From JACMJL01 sp963791805 (lineage in GTDB: Bacteria > Bacillota > Clostridia > Clostridiales > Clostridiaceae), in assembly GCA_963791805.1 (NCBI GenBank), contig CAWBTU010000004.1, forward strand, positions 1,175,245 to 1,239,244: a DNA stretch of 64,000 nt. Reading direction: 5' to 3'. The translations under genes and the position numbers were made by a program. Shown here one piece after another: positions 15,927 to 26,107 of the stretch. Under the pieces are notes generated by a model. That model was not told where the DNA came from. It was given only the letters and a program-made list of their open reading frames with translations, and ran no database searches. Position 1 is the first letter of the stretch; each line of letters opens with the position of its first letter.

Positions 15927-17219
15927 TTAATTATAATTTACTAATATAGTTATGATACTAGAACTTTTGTCATAATCAAATCCAATGCCTTTACTTGTAT
16001 CCACATTGGTAATATTAGCATTAGCTTTTAACACATTATATACCACATCCGAAGTATATAATTTGGGATTATAATTAGATGTTCTTATATTTATAATAGT
16101 GTTTTTTTTCAATAATTCATTCTTAACTAAATCATAGTATTTTGAAACATTATTAGCTACTAAATCGTTAACTGTAAAATAATTTGCAGCTACAGCATCA
16201 CTTTTAGGAAAGTCTGAAGCTTTCCAGCTATGATCTTTAGATATCTGAGAGTCATTTACATTAAAATAATTATGAGTCAGTATCTTTAATGTAGTTGAGG
16301 GTGGATCATCAAAGGTTGCATCTAGATGATATATTCCACCTGAAATATTAACCAAATTCCAAGCATGAGGTTGTCCATTACCTAGTCCTGTTATTATATA
16401 TGCTTTCACACCTGCTGCACTTAATAACTTATATATTGCTTCAGCATAACCTTCACAAACGGCTACACCACTTATAAGTGCCCCATAAGCTGTATATGAA
16501 TCCTCTGGAATTGTATTCTTTAAATAATTATCATAATCGTAGCTTACGTTGTTTACCACATAATCATGCAATGCTAATTCCTTATCGTAATCCGACATGT
16601 CAGAAGTAATAGTTGACGATACGATTTGTTGTACTTTTGCATTAACTAAGTTTATTTTATTTAAATAATTAGCTAATCCACCTTTATAGTTTACGGTTAT
16701 ATAGGCTACATTGTTATTTATACCATATTGAATTCCAGAAATATATCCAGAATATCCGGAGGTCTCAATGATTTTCATTGTTGTTGCACCAATTGTAGGC
16801 GCAGTCAATTTACCTTGCAAATTTACAGCTAAATCTTTACCTTGAGATAAGCTTGAGACTACATATTTTTTATACTCATCTTCATCAGCCACATTTACTG
16901 CAGGTGTTAAGGTTGAACTAACGGTTATAGTATTTACTGATATTTTATTTACAGTTGTAGGGTTTGTAACTGAAGTTGATGCTGTTGCATTTGTAGGAGC
17001 TTTATTAACTATAGGAGCTTTTACCGTTGCTGCAACAGCTGGACTGTTATTTGTGGTGCTATCAGTTCCTTGACTAGAACCTGAATTAACTGCATTAGTA
17101 GAAGTCGAGCTACTTGACGAGCTACTTGACGCCTTGGTGCCTGAACATCCTGACATAAAACTTAATAAAAATACTACACTTAGTATAAGCGCTAATATAT
17201 TTAATGCTCTCTTTCTCAT
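15927..17219 (-). CDS. Transglutaminase-domain lipoprotein
   Basis: 430 residues. Signal peptide with lipobox FMSGC (Cys25), then a Ser run and a Ser/Thr/Asn/Ala-rich linker to about 110, then a transglutaminase-like cysteine-protease fold with the triad Cys255 (GVAVCEGYAE), His285 (QPHAWN) and Asp300 (HLDATFDDP). The C-terminal 100 residues are unassigned. The protein should be membrane-anchored on the outside; proteins of this kind act on cell-wall or peptide amide bonds. Start ATG at 17219 follows AGGTGG. Single-gene unit. Confidence 0.88.
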   Translation of the reverse strand: MRKRALNILALILSVVFLLSFMSGCSGTKASSSSSSSSTSTNAVNSGSSQGTDSTTNNSPAVAATVKAPIVNKAPTNATASTSVTNPTTVNKISVNTITVSSTLTPAVNVADEDEYKKYVVSSLSQGKDLAVNLQGKLTAPTIGATTMKIIETSGYSGYISGIQYGINNNVAYITVNYKGGLANYLNKINLVNAKVQQIVSSTITSDMSDYDKELALHDYVVNNVSYDYDNYLKNTIPEDSYTAYGALISGVAVCEGYAEAIYKLLSAAGVKAYIITGLGNGQPHAWNLVNISGGIYHLDATFDDPPSTTLKILTHNYFNVNDSQISKDHSWKASDFPKSDAVAANYFTVNDLVANNVSKYYDLVKNELLKKNTIINIRTSNYNPKLYTSDVVYNVLKANANITNVDTSKGIGFDYDKSSSIITILVNYN

Positions 17220-17283
17220 AAATTCACCACCTTATCACTTTATTATACAACATTCTTCTTTCAAATCAAATAAACTGTGACAT

Positions 17284-17320
17284 AAAAATAGTAGGTGGCA
17301 AGTCAATCCTTACCATCTAC
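17284..17320 (-). terminator. Terminator of the carAB-argGH operon
   Basis: On the minus strand GTAGATGGTAAG pairs with CTTGCCACCTAC (17291-17320, two mismatches) and TATTTTTATG follows. Confidence 0.7.
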
Positions 17321-17347
17321 CATTCTAAGAGGATAAATTTATAGTAA

Positions 17348-18664
17348 CTACATTAAAGTTTTAATACCCTTTTTTAATGTAGCGCTATAATCTATAAATT
17401 CATAAATATCGGCTTCAAAATAATTACTGAATTCAGCTAGTTGATCTAATGTCAATTCCTCAATTCCTTTTCCAGAACTCTCGCAGAAAATCACTATTTG
17501 ACCAATAACACCATGTGCGTCTCTAAACGCCATTCCTTTATTTACAAGGTAATCGGCTGCTTCAGTAGCATTTAAAAAACCTTTTTTAACAGCCATAAGC
17601 ATATTCTCTTTATTAATATGAATGCTGCAGAGAATCTCCTTCATGACCTTTGTACAAATGAGCACTGTATCCAGTGCATCAAAAAATTGTTCTTTATCTT
17701 CCTGCATATCCTTATTGTAAGCAAGGGGGGTAGCCTTCATTACAGTAAGCAGCGAAATCAAAGAGCCATATACGCGGCCAGTTTTTCCTCGTATTAACTC
17801 TGCAGCATCTGGATTCTTCTTTTGGGGCATTATGGAGCTTCCTGTGGCAAACTTATCGTCCATTTGAACAAAACTAAATTCTTTTGAACTCCATAATACT
17901 AGTTCTTCACTCAACCTGCTTAAATGCATCATAATCAATGAGAAACAGGATAAAAGTTCTATTAGATAATCTCTATCACTAACTCCATCTAAGAAATTAT
18001 CTACAGGTTTGCTGAAATCTAATTCTTTAGCAGTGAATTGTCTGTCTGTATTATAAGTAGTGCCTGCTAAAGCACAACATCCTAATGGACTTTCATCCAT
18101 AAGTTCTAATGCATTTATAATTCTTTTTTTATCTCTTTCTAGCATAGAATAATAAGCAAGCATATGATGACTAAAGGTAATTACTTGAGCTCTTTGAAGA
18201 TGAGTGTATCCAGGCATAAGCGTGTCTTTATTTTCTTTAGCAAGCTCAGATATTGCTTCTTGAAGCTTAACTAAATTTTCTAGTAAACTATTGCCACTTG
18301 CTCTTGCATACATTCTCATATCTACCGCTACCTGATCATTCCTACTTCTAGCAGTATGGAGTTTCTTACCTGGCTCCCCTATTCTCTGAATAAGGTTACT
18401 TTCTACAAAGCTATGAATATCTTCATAGTCTCCTTCGATTAAAAGTTTTTCTGTTTCTATATCTTCTAAAATGGATTTTAATCCAGTAACTATTGCTTCA
18501 TATTCTTCAAGGGTTAGAATGCCACATTTTTGTAGCATCTTAACATGAGCTAAACTTCCAGTAATATCTTCTTTATATAGTCTTTTATCGAAGCCTAAAG
18601 AATTATTAAATTCTTTCATTAGCTCGCTAACTTCACCAGTAAATCGTCCACCCCATAACTTCAT
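17348..18664 (-). CDS. argH: Argininosuccinate lyase
   Basis: 438 residues; cleaves argininosuccinate to arginine and fumarate, the last step of arginine synthesis. KLWGGRFTGEVSELMKEFN opens the protein, HTARSRNDQVAVDMR and the flexible signature loop GSSIMPQKKNPDAAELIRGK carry the catalytic serine, and TGRVYG follows. Full length. It lies 20 bases after argG in the same operon, with GAAAGGATG before ATG 18664. Confidence 0.96.
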   Translation of the reverse strand: MKLWGGRFTGEVSELMKEFNNSLGFDKRLYKEDITGSLAHVKMLQKCGILTLEEYEAIVTGLKSILEDIETEKLLIEGDYEDIHSFVESNLIQRIGEPGKKLHTARSRNDQVAVDMRMYARASGNSLLENLVKLQEAISELAKENKDTLMPGYTHLQRAQVITFSHHMLAYYSMLERDKKRIINALELMDESPLGCCALAGTTYNTDRQFTAKELDFSKPVDNFLDGVSDRDYLIELLSCFSLIMMHLSRLSEELVLWSSKEFSFVQMDDKFATGSSIMPQKKNPDAAELIRGKTGRVYGSLISLLTVMKATPLAYNKDMQEDKEQFFDALDTVLICTKVMKEILCSIHINKENMLMAVKKGFLNATEAADYLVNKGMAFRDAHGVIGQIVIFCESSGKGIEELTLDQLAEFSNYFEADIYEFIDYSATLKKGIKTLM

Positions 18665-18684
18665 ACTTACTCATCCTTTCTCAA

Positions 18685-19890
18685 TCACTTCTCTGTTTTC
18701 TTCTTTACATATGCATCTATCTTACTTGGTAATCCAAATATATTTATAAAACCAGCTGAATCCTTTTGGCTGTACAATTCACTTGCACCAAAGGAGGATA
18801 TTCCTTCATCGTAAAGAGCATATGGGGTATCTATACTTGATACCATAATATTGCCTTTGTATAATTTTAGTTTAATAGTTCCAGTTACATTTTGTTGAGT
18901 ACTTTCTACAAAAGCATCAATTGCTTCTCTTAATGGAGTAAACCATAAGCCTTCATATACTAATTCTCCATATTTTTTAGATATAATCTCTTTAAAATGG
19001 CAAGCTTCTTTATCCAATACTGCAAATTCTAATTCCTTGTGAGCAGCATACAAAAGAGTTCCTGCTGGAGTTTCGTATACCCCTCTTGATTTCATACCTA
19101 CTAACCTATTTTCAAGTATATCTATTACTCCAATTCCATTTTCACCTGCAATCTTATTCAATAGTTCAATAAGCTGTACTGGTGGAATTTCTTTTCCATC
19201 AACTTTCATTGGAATTCCTTTTTCAAAATATATTTCCACATGTGTTGCTTCATCTTTAGCTTTTTCTGGTGGAGTAACCATTAAATACATTTCTGTTTTA
19301 TGCTCGTTCATTAGATCTTCTAAATCTCCACCTTCGTGGCTTACATGCCAAAGGTTTTTGTCTCTTGAATATATTTTTTCTTTAGTAACAGGTACTTCTA
19401 CCCCTTTAAGTGCTGCATAATCTATTGCTTCTTCACGAGATTTTATATCCCAAATTCTCCATGGAGCAATTATTTTTATTGTTGGATCAAAAGCAGCTAT
19501 TCCAATTTCGAAACGAACTTGATCATTTCCTTTTCCTGTACATCCGTGACATATATAGGTTGCTCCTTCTTTATGAGCAATTTCCACAAGACGTTTTGAC
19601 ATGGATGGCCTTGCAAAGGAAGTTCCTAGCATATACTTTCCTTCATATACTGCTCTTGTTTTAATCGCTTTATACAAATATTCAGTTACAAATTCTTCTT
19701 TTAAATCTTCTACATATATTTTTGAAGCTCCAGACTTAATAGCTTTTTCTTTTACTGCTTCCATATCATCACCTTGACCTACATCCATGCAGGCAGCGAT
19801 AACTTCTAAATCATAGTTTTCCTTTAACCAAGGTATAATAATTGAGGTATCTAATCCCCCTGAATATGCTAAAACAACTTTTTCTTTCAT
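18685..19890 (-). CDS. argG: Argininosuccinate synthase
   Basis: 401 residues; joins citrulline and aspartate using ATP. N-terminal PP-loop VVLAYSGGLDTSIIIPWLKE, YICHGCTGKGNDQVRFE for citrulline/aspartate binding, and SREEAIDYA. Full length. It sits between carB (15 bases upstream) and argH, so the operon couples carbamoyl phosphate supply directly to the last two arginine steps. No argF (ornithine carbamoyltransferase) is in the window. Confidence 0.96.
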   Translation of the reverse strand: MKEKVVLAYSGGLDTSIIIPWLKENYDLEVIAACMDVGQGDDMEAVKEKAIKSGASKIYVEDLKEEFVTEYLYKAIKTRAVYEGKYMLGTSFARPSMSKRLVEIAHKEGATYICHGCTGKGNDQVRFEIGIAAFDPTIKIIAPWRIWDIKSREEAIDYAALKGVEVPVTKEKIYSRDKNLWHVSHEGGDLEDLMNEHKTEMYLMVTPPEKAKDEATHVEIYFEKGIPMKVDGKEIPPVQLIELLNKIAGENGIGVIDILENRLVGMKSRGVYETPAGTLLYAAHKELEFAVLDKEACHFKEIISKKYGELVYEGLWFTPLREAIDAFVESTQQNVTGTIKLKLYKGNIMVSSIDTPYALYDEGISSFGASELYSQKDSAGFINIFGLPSKIDAYVKKKTEK

Positions 19891-19905
19891 AATGTTTACA
19901 TCCCC

Positions 19906-22900
19906 TTAATTTAAATAATAATTTATTGTTCTGTAATCTATCTTTTTATCTGATTTTTTTACATCAATTGCTGTTAAAAAAACCTTAGCAGTATCTATAC
20001 ACGTAAATACAGGTACTCTATATTCCGCTGCTTTTCTTCTTATTTTAAAAGCTTCACTAGTTAGGTCATTTCCAGTTGTTGGTGTATTAATAGCTACATT
20101 TATTTCTTTAGAAGCTATGAGTTTCAAAGTAGTTGTTCCATCTATAATTTCATTTTCAATACCTTTTTCAGTCAGGTATTCTCCAGTACCTTTAGATGTG
20201 TATATCTTAAAACCTATCTCTTCATATTTTTTAATTATCTCTATACTTTCTTCTTTATCTACATCCTTCAAAGAAATGTACAAGCCTCCACTTAAAGGAA
20301 TGTTGGTCCCTGAAGCCACGAAACCCTTATAAATTGCTATATCTAACTCAAGATCTACTCCAAGGACTTCTCCAGTAGATTTCATTTCTGGTCCTAAGTA
20401 AGTATCAACATCTACAAACTTTTCTCCTGAAAACACTGGAACCTTTACTGCATAAAGTTTTGTATGCTTCATCAAACCTATACCATAGCTAGAATCCTTA
20501 AGCTTCTTACCAAGCATTGCCTCTACAGCTAAAGTTACCATAGGTACTCCAGTTACTTTACTTAAAATCGGTACTGTTCTTGAAGCTCGTGGATTTACTT
20601 CTATAACATAAACCTCTTCACCATCAAAAACATATTGAATATTTAATAATCCAACTATACCAAGTGCTTTAGTGATTCTCTCAGTATAATTAACTAGCTT
20701 AGCTACTGTACTTGCGGAAAGTGATATATTAGGATAAACCGTTATGCTATCACCTGAATGTACTCCTGTCCTCTCAATATGTTCCATGATTCCAGGAATC
20801 AATATATCTTCTCCATCAGAGATTGCATCAACTTCTATTTCAACTCCTTTAATGTATTTATCAATAAGAACTAGATGCTCTGTAGAAAGGTTTACTGCCT
20901 CAGAAATATATTTTGATAGTTCAAAATCATTGTAAACTATCTGCATAGCTCTACCACCTATTACATATGACGGCCTAACTATTACTGGGTATCCTATTTC
21001 ACTAGTAGCCTGCAACGCTTCTTCTAAGCTTGTTACAGCCTTTCCAACTGGTGCTAGCACATTTATTTCCTCTAGAAGTAGTCTGAATTTATCTCTATCT
21101 TCCGCTAAATCTATAGAATCAAAGGAAGTTCCTAGGATTTTAATTCCTCTTTCACTTAACTTTTTAGCTAAATTAATAGAGGTCTGTCCGCCGAATTGAA
21201 CAATAACTCCTTCAGGCTTTTCTTTTCTGATAACATTCATTACATCATCAATATATAAAGATTCAAAATATAATTTGTCTGCTATATCAAAATCTGTACT
21301 TACTGTTTCTGGGTTATTATTAATTATTATAGATTGATATCCAGCTTCTTTTATTGCCCAAACTCCATGTACGCAGCTATAATCAAATTCTATTCCTTGG
21401 CCAATTCTTATTGGACCTGATCCAATTACAATAATCTTCTTCTCATCACTTATGATATTTTCATCTTGGTCCTCATAGCAGGAATAATAATATGGAGTTT
21501 CTGATTCAAATTCTCCACTACAGGTATCTACCATTTTATACACTGGACGAATATTATTTGCATTTTTTAAGTCTTCAATTACATCTAGGCTTAGCCCTGT
21601 AAGAGTGCATATATAATCATCTGTAAATCCCATATATTCTGCTAACTTAAGTAATTCATCATTCATAACTTCATTTTTAAGTTGATACTCTGTGTCAATA
21701 ATATTCTTAATTCCGTTAAGAAACCATCTATCGATTTTTGTTATTTCATGAATCTCCTCAAGCTCAGTATTTATTCTAAAAGCTTCTGCAATAGCAAAGA
21801 TTCTTTCATCATCACCATTTTTTATTTTCTTAATTAATTCATCTTTGCTAAGTCCCTCAAGTTTCTTTAGCCTAATCCCAGTTACACTACCTTCTAAACA
21901 AGTAACAGCTTTCATAAGAGCACTTTCAAAAGTTCTATCAATTGCCATTACTTCGCCAGTAGCTTTCATCTGAGTACCAAGTTTCCTATCAGATTTATTA
22001 AATTTGTCAAAAGGAAGCTTCGGCATTTTAACTACTATATAGTCAAGACTTGGCTCGAAACATGCTGAAGAATTTTGTGTTACATAATTTTTAAGTTCAT
22101 CCAAGCTGTATCCAATTGCAATTTTTGTTGCGATTTTAGCTATTGGATATCCTGCTGCTTTTGAAGCAAGTGCAGAAGAACGGCTAACCCTAGGATTTAC
22201 TTCAATAATTATATAATCATTGCTCTTTGGATCTAATGCGAATTGTATATTACATCCGCCTTCTATCTTTAGACTTCTAATTATCTTAATGGCCGAAGTT
22301 CTTAGCATTTGATATTCTGTATCTCTTAGTGTTTGAGAAGGTGCTACAACTATGCTATCTCCAGTATGAATACCCACTGGATCAATGTTTTCCATGTTAC
22401 ATATGATAATGCAATTATCCTTCTTATCTCTAATTACCTCATACTCAATTTCTTTCCACCCTGCCACACTTTGCTCTAAAAGTATCTGGCCTATTGGACT
22501 TAAGTTAATGCCTCTAGTACTAATATCTAATAGTTCTTCCTGATTTACCGCGATTCCACCACCAGTTCCACCTAGTGTATATGCTGGTCTAATTATTACT
22601 GGGAAACCGTACTTTTCAACAAAGTCTAAACACTGCTGAGTATTTGTAGCAATAATGCTCATAGCTACTGGTTCCTCTATTTCTAGCATTAACTTTTTGA
22701 ATTCTTCTCTGTCTTCAGCTTTTTTTATGGATTCACTGTTTATTCCAAGTAGTTTTACATTATTCTCTTCTAGCACTCCACTTTCTTCTAACTCCATACA
22801 AAGGTTTAATGCAGTTTGACCTCCGAATCCTGCCAAAATGCCATCTGGTTTTTCTATTTTAATTATTTCACTTAAACACTTTAAATCCAAAGGCTCTATA

Positions 22901-23094
22901 TAAACCCTATCAGCGATGTTAGTATCCGTCATAATTGTGGCTGGATTACTATTTACAAGCACTGTTTCAATGCCTTCTTCTTTAATGGCTTTACAGGCTT
23001 GTGTTCCAGCATAATCAAATTCAGCAGCCTGACCAATAATAATTGGTCCAGAGCCTATAATCATAACCTTTTTAAGGCTTTGATCTATAGCCAT
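19906..23094 (-). CDS. carB: Carbamoyl-phosphate synthase large subunit
   Basis: 1062 residues with the duplicated ATP-grasp architecture. The two nucleotide-binding halves start with KKVMIIGSGPIIIGQAAEFDYAGTQ and IIVIGSGPIRIGQGIEFDYSCVHG; the last 130 residues are the allosteric MGS-like domain (NVAINTPTTGNDLTSEAFKIRR). It makes carbamoyl phosphate from ammonia delivered by CarA, bicarbonate and two ATP. The frame opens earlier, but ATG at 23094 has GGAGG directly upstream and matches the family start. The stretch between carA and carB is under 40 bases. Confidence 0.96.
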   Translation of the reverse strand: MAIDQSLKKVMIIGSGPIIIGQAAEFDYAGTQACKAIKEEGIETVLVNSNPATIMTDTNIADRVYIEPLDLKCLSEIIKIEKPDGILAGFGGQTALNLCMELEESGVLEENNVKLLGINSESIKKAEDREEFKKLMLEIEEPVAMSIIATNTQQCLDFVEKYGFPVIIRPAYTLGGTGGGIAVNQEELLDISTRGINLSPIGQILLEQSVAGWKEIEYEVIRDKKDNCIIICNMENIDPVGIHTGDSIVVAPSQTLRDTEYQMLRTSAIKIIRSLKIEGGCNIQFALDPKSNDYIIIEVNPRVSRSSALASKAAGYPIAKIATKIAIGYSLDELKNYVTQNSSACFEPSLDYIVVKMPKLPFDKFNKSDRKLGTQMKATGEVMAIDRTFESALMKAVTCLEGSVTGIRLKKLEGLSKDELIKKIKNGDDERIFAIAEAFRINTELEEIHEITKIDRWFLNGIKNIIDTEYQLKNEVMNDELLKLAEYMGFTDDYICTLTGLSLDVIEDLKNANNIRPVYKMVDTCSGEFESETPYYYSCYEDQDENIISDEKKIIVIGSGPIRIGQGIEFDYSCVHGVWAIKEAGYQSIIINNNPETVSTDFDIADKLYFESLYIDDVMNVIRKEKPEGVIVQFGGQTSINLAKKLSERGIKILGTSFDSIDLAEDRDKFRLLLEEINVLAPVGKAVTSLEEALQATSEIGYPVIVRPSYVIGGRAMQIVYNDFELSKYISEAVNLSTEHLVLIDKYIKGVEIEVDAISDGEDILIPGIMEHIERTGVHSGDSITVYPNISLSASTVAKLVNYTERITKALGIVGLLNIQYVFDGEEVYVIEVNPRASRTVPILSKVTGVPMVTLAVEAMLGKKLKDSSYGIGLMKHTKLYAVKVPVFSGEKFVDVDTYLGPEMKSTGEVLGVDLELDIAIYKGFVASGTNIPLSGGLYISLKDVDKEESIEIIKKYEEIGFKIYTSKGTGEYLTEKGIENEIIDGTTTLKLIASKEINVAINTPTTGNDLTSEAFKIRRKAAEYRVPVFTCIDTAKVFLTAIDVKKSDKKIDYRTINYYLN

Positions 23095-23127
23095 TTTAAT
23101 TCCTCCTCTACTTATCACATACAATTG

Positions 23128-24243
23128 CTATTTACAATTTATATTTATTTCACTTACACTATTCATTACTTGTTCTCTATTTAAATTCACTGAAGTAACA
23201 AAATCATCAAACAAATATTCTGTATCTGTTGGTCCTGGTGAACCTTCTGGGTGAAATTGTACTGAAAATATTGGTAGTTCTCTGTGTTTCATTCCTTCAA
23301 CAGTCCCATCATTTAAATTTTTAAAAGTCACTTCTAAACCTTTATCTTCAATACTTTTTTCATCTACTGCAAAGCCATGATTTTGAGATGAAATAAAAGC
23401 CTTATCTTTTTCGATACTATAAACTCCATGGTTAGCGCCTCTATGTCCAAACTTCATTTTATAAGTATCCCCACCTGCTGCAAGAGCAAGTATTTGATGT
23501 CCTAAGCAGATTCCGAAGATAGGAATTTTCCCAATAAGTCTACTTACTGTATGAATTGATTCAGTAAGTTTCTTAGGATCTCCAGGTCCATTACTTAAAA
23601 GTACTCCATCTGGGTTAATGCTCATAATCTTTTCATAGCTAACATCGTATGGAAAAATATATATATCGCAATCTCTCTTCTTTAAATTATTAATAATATT
23701 GCCCTTAGCTCCAAAATCAATAACTGCAACCTTAGGTCCTTTTCCTTTAATATTAACTGTAGTCATTGTACTAACTTTTTTTACATAATTTATATTAATG
23801 TTAACTTCATCCATTCTATCCTTAAGCTCTTGAGCACTTAAATTTTCATTAGAAATTAGACATTTCATTGTTCCTGAACTTCTAATTTTCTTTGTAATAC
23901 TTCTTGTATCTACATTACAAACTCCAACTACATCCATAAGCTTTAACATCTCATCAATTGTATTTTCATTCATGTAGTTTGAAGGGGTTTTTGAAATTGA
24001 TTTAATTACAAGTCCATGAGCAAATATTTTGCTGGATTCATAATCTACGCTATTAATTCCATAGTTTCCTATTAGGGGATAAGTCATAGTAATTATCTGT
24101 CCTGCATAGGAAGGATCCGTCAGAATTTCTTGATATCCAGTCATAGATGTATTAAATACTAGTTCCCCTACTGATGTTCCTCTAGCTCCAAACCCAACAC
24201 CTTCTAATAAAGTTCCATCCTCAAGATATAATACGCCTCTCAT
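23128..24243 (-). CDS. carA: Carbamoyl-phosphate synthase small subunit
   Basis: 371 residues. The N-terminal CPSase_sm domain (GVLYLEDGTLLEGVGFGARG, FNTSMTGYQEILTDPSYAGQI) precedes a class I glutamine amidotransferase with the nucleophile in IFGICLGHQ and the HPEG histidine. It feeds ammonia from glutamine to CarB. The ATG at 24243 is chosen over an upstream TTG because AAAGGA lies at the right distance. First gene of the operon; its leader carries two 12-bp direct repeats that may bind ArgR. Confidence 0.95.
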   Translation of the reverse strand: MRGVLYLEDGTLLEGVGFGARGTSVGELVFNTSMTGYQEILTDPSYAGQIITMTYPLIGNYGINSVDYESSKIFAHGLVIKSISKTPSNYMNENTIDEMLKLMDVVGVCNVDTRSITKKIRSSGTMKCLISNENLSAQELKDRMDEVNININYVKKVSTMTTVNIKGKGPKVAVIDFGAKGNIINNLKKRDCDIYIFPYDVSYEKIMSINPDGVLLSNGPGDPKKLTESIHTVSRLIGKIPIFGICLGHQILALAAGGDTYKMKFGHRGANHGVYSIEKDKAFISSQNHGFAVDEKSIEDKGLEVTFKNLNDGTVEGMKHRELPIFSVQFHPEGSPGPTDTEYLFDDFVTSVNLNREQVMNSVSEININCK

Positions 24244-24296
24244 CTTATACAATCCTTTCTATTATTATCTATACTGCAAGCAGTGCGTTTTTATTT

Positions 24297-24328
24297 ATAT
24301 TTATACATTTATTATAATATTTATACAT
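24297..24328. promoter_or_regulatory. Paired 12-bp repeats, possible ArgR operators before carA
   Basis: ATATTTATACAT occurs at 24297-24308 and 24317-24328, exactly 20 bp apart (two helical turns), inside an A/T-rich imperfect palindrome. ArgR/AhrC binds tandem AT-rich boxes spaced about two turns apart at arginine operons. Identity of the protein is inferred. Confidence 0.45.
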
Positions 24329-24609
24329 ATATTATCATAATTATTCAGCTACGTCAACACCGTTAATAAATAAAGTCCGCAATAAAACAGCCTTATGCAA
24401 CACTTTATTGCTGATTTTATAAAATTATTTTCAATATCTATTAATATGTAATATTCATTAAATATTCATTTTGTCAGCATTAAAATTGTTTATAAGCTGT
24501 TAAAAAAATTATATTTTTTCAAATTTAATATACATTTTAGGAAATTTATGGTATATTATTCCATATTATGGTATTATATTACTGTTGCTTGGTAGAGGAG
24601 ATGAGATAC
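24329..24609. other. Intergenic region between divergent carA and the PAS kinase
   Basis: A/T-rich, with no open frame of note. It must hold the kinase promoter, but no unambiguous -35/-10 pair is visible. Confidence 0.4.
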
Positions 24610-26070
24610 ATGGAAAACAGTGTTTATGAAAACAATAAAAAAAATGGATCATATATATTAATATCTGATAGTAAAGTAGTAGAAACAAGCATTGAATTTT
24701 CAATGCTAACTGGATATACCATTTTAGATTTAATTGGTAAAAGTTTAGAACATGTTATAAAATTGCTGAAAATTCGAAGAGAGGATGATTACTATTACAT
24801 ATTTTCAAAAAATTCCGAAGCAATAAAAGTTATGATTAGTAACGTCTCCGATTATTATAGTTTCATTAAACTACCAGACTTTAAACTACAAGATATCTAT
24901 AAAAACATGAATAGGTTTCATTTGAACAATGGTAGAGGCCTGGCAATATATAATTCTTCCGACTTGTTACTACTTAAATCCAATAATGAATATAAAAGCT
25001 TTTTAAGTAAACAATATAGTAATAATAGTTATCTCATCGGAAAAACCTTAAATGAAATTAGCGAAAACCATTTAAGTACCTCTCATATCTCTTTGTTTCA
25101 AGAAGTATTAAAAACTGGAGAGCAGGTGTGCAAAGATTCATTTAAGCTTAAAACCTATAATAATCAAGATATATTTCTGGATATAACTTTATTGCCAATT
25201 TATGAAAATGAAAAGCTTACATATATTATTGAAAGCTTTACTGATGTTACAGAATTTGAAAAACAGAAACTTCAAATATCTTATTTCGAAAAACAGAAAG
25301 AATTTTTTTCATTTATATGCCATGAGTTTAAAACACCTTTAACAGTTATAATATCAGCTGTTCAAGCCATAAAGGTTATTTGTAAAGATGAACTATCTCT
25401 TAAATCATTAAAATATATTAAAAAAATACACCAGGGTTCTCTACAACAATGGAGACTTGTTACTCATCTACTTGATATTTTAAAATCAGATTCAGGATAT
25501 TTACAGGTTCATAAAAAAAATTTAGACATAGTGAAGATGACAAAAGCTATTACCGAGGCAGTTTCAGAATATGCGTTAACTAAAAGTATCAAAATTAAGT
25601 TTTCTACTTCAGTAAAAGAATTAATAATAGGGATTGATGATGAAAAATATGAACGAGTACTTCTGAATTTGCTATCTAATGCTATAAAATATACTCCATC
25701 TGGAAATTCAATCTATGTTAATGTAGGTATGGCTAGCGATAAAATTAAAATTACTGTTCGAGATACAGGCATAGGTATTCCAAAAGACAAAATAAATACT
25801 ATTTTTGAGCTTTTTTCTAGAGTAGATAATTCCCTAACTAGAGAAAGTGAAGGTACTGGTATAGGGCTATATTTAGTTAAACAACTAGTGACAGCTATGG
25901 ACGGTGAAATAAAAGTAGCTAGTAAGCCGAAAAGAGGAAGTTCTTTTATACTACTTCTACCCATTGAAAAAACCAAAGAAGAAGAAGTTAACAACTTTTC
26001 TCTTGATGTTACTGAGAATCATTTAATTGATGTCACTAATATTGAATTCTCAAATATATATTTTGATTAA
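24610..26070 (+). CDS. Soluble PAS-domain sensor histidine kinase, orphan
   Basis: About 486 residues with no membrane segment. A weak PAS-like region at about 15-85, a second PAS (LAIYNSSDLLLLKSNNEYKSF to IIESFTDVTEFEKQK) at about 105-225, H-box FICHEFKTPLTVI (His238), N-box NLLSNAIKYTP, and G-boxes ending EGTGIGLYLVKQLV. There is no neighbouring response regulator. Cytosolic orphan PAS kinases in clostridia often phosphorylate Spo0A, so a sporulation role is plausible but inferred. The ATG at 24610 is preferred because GAGGAG lies nine bases before it; earlier in-frame starts lack a ribosome site. Confidence 0.85.
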   Translation: MENSVYENNKKNGSYILISDSKVVETSIEFSMLTGYTILDLIGKSLEHVIKLLKIRREDDYYYIFSKNSEAIKVMISNVSDYYSFIKLPDFKLQDIYKNMNRFHLNNGRGLAIYNSSDLLLLKSNNEYKSFLSKQYSNNSYLIGKTLNEISENHLSTSHISLFQEVLKTGEQVCKDSFKLKTYNNQDIFLDITLLPIYENEKLTYIIESFTDVTEFEKQKLQISYFEKQKEFFSFICHEFKTPLTVIISAVQAIKVICKDELSLKSLKYIKKIHQGSLQQWRLVTHLLDILKSDSGYLQVHKKNLDIVKMTKAITEAVSEYALTKSIKIKFSTSVKELIIGIDDEKYERVLLNLLSNAIKYTPSGNSIYVNVGMASDKIKITVRDTGIGIPKDKINTIFELFSRVDNSLTRESEGTGIGLYLVKQLVTAMDGEIKVASKPKRGSSFILLLPIEKTKEEEVNNFSLDVTENHLIDVTNIEFSNIYFD

Positions 26071-26076
26071 AAATCA

Positions 26077-26104
26077 AAGCCGCTGTAAAAAACTACAGCG
26101 GCTT
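26077..26104. terminator. Bidirectional terminator between the PAS kinase and the GH18 gene
   Basis: AAGCCGCTGTA and TACAGCGGCTT form a perfect 11-bp stem between two converging genes. Confidence 0.9.
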
Positions 26105-26107
26105 CAA

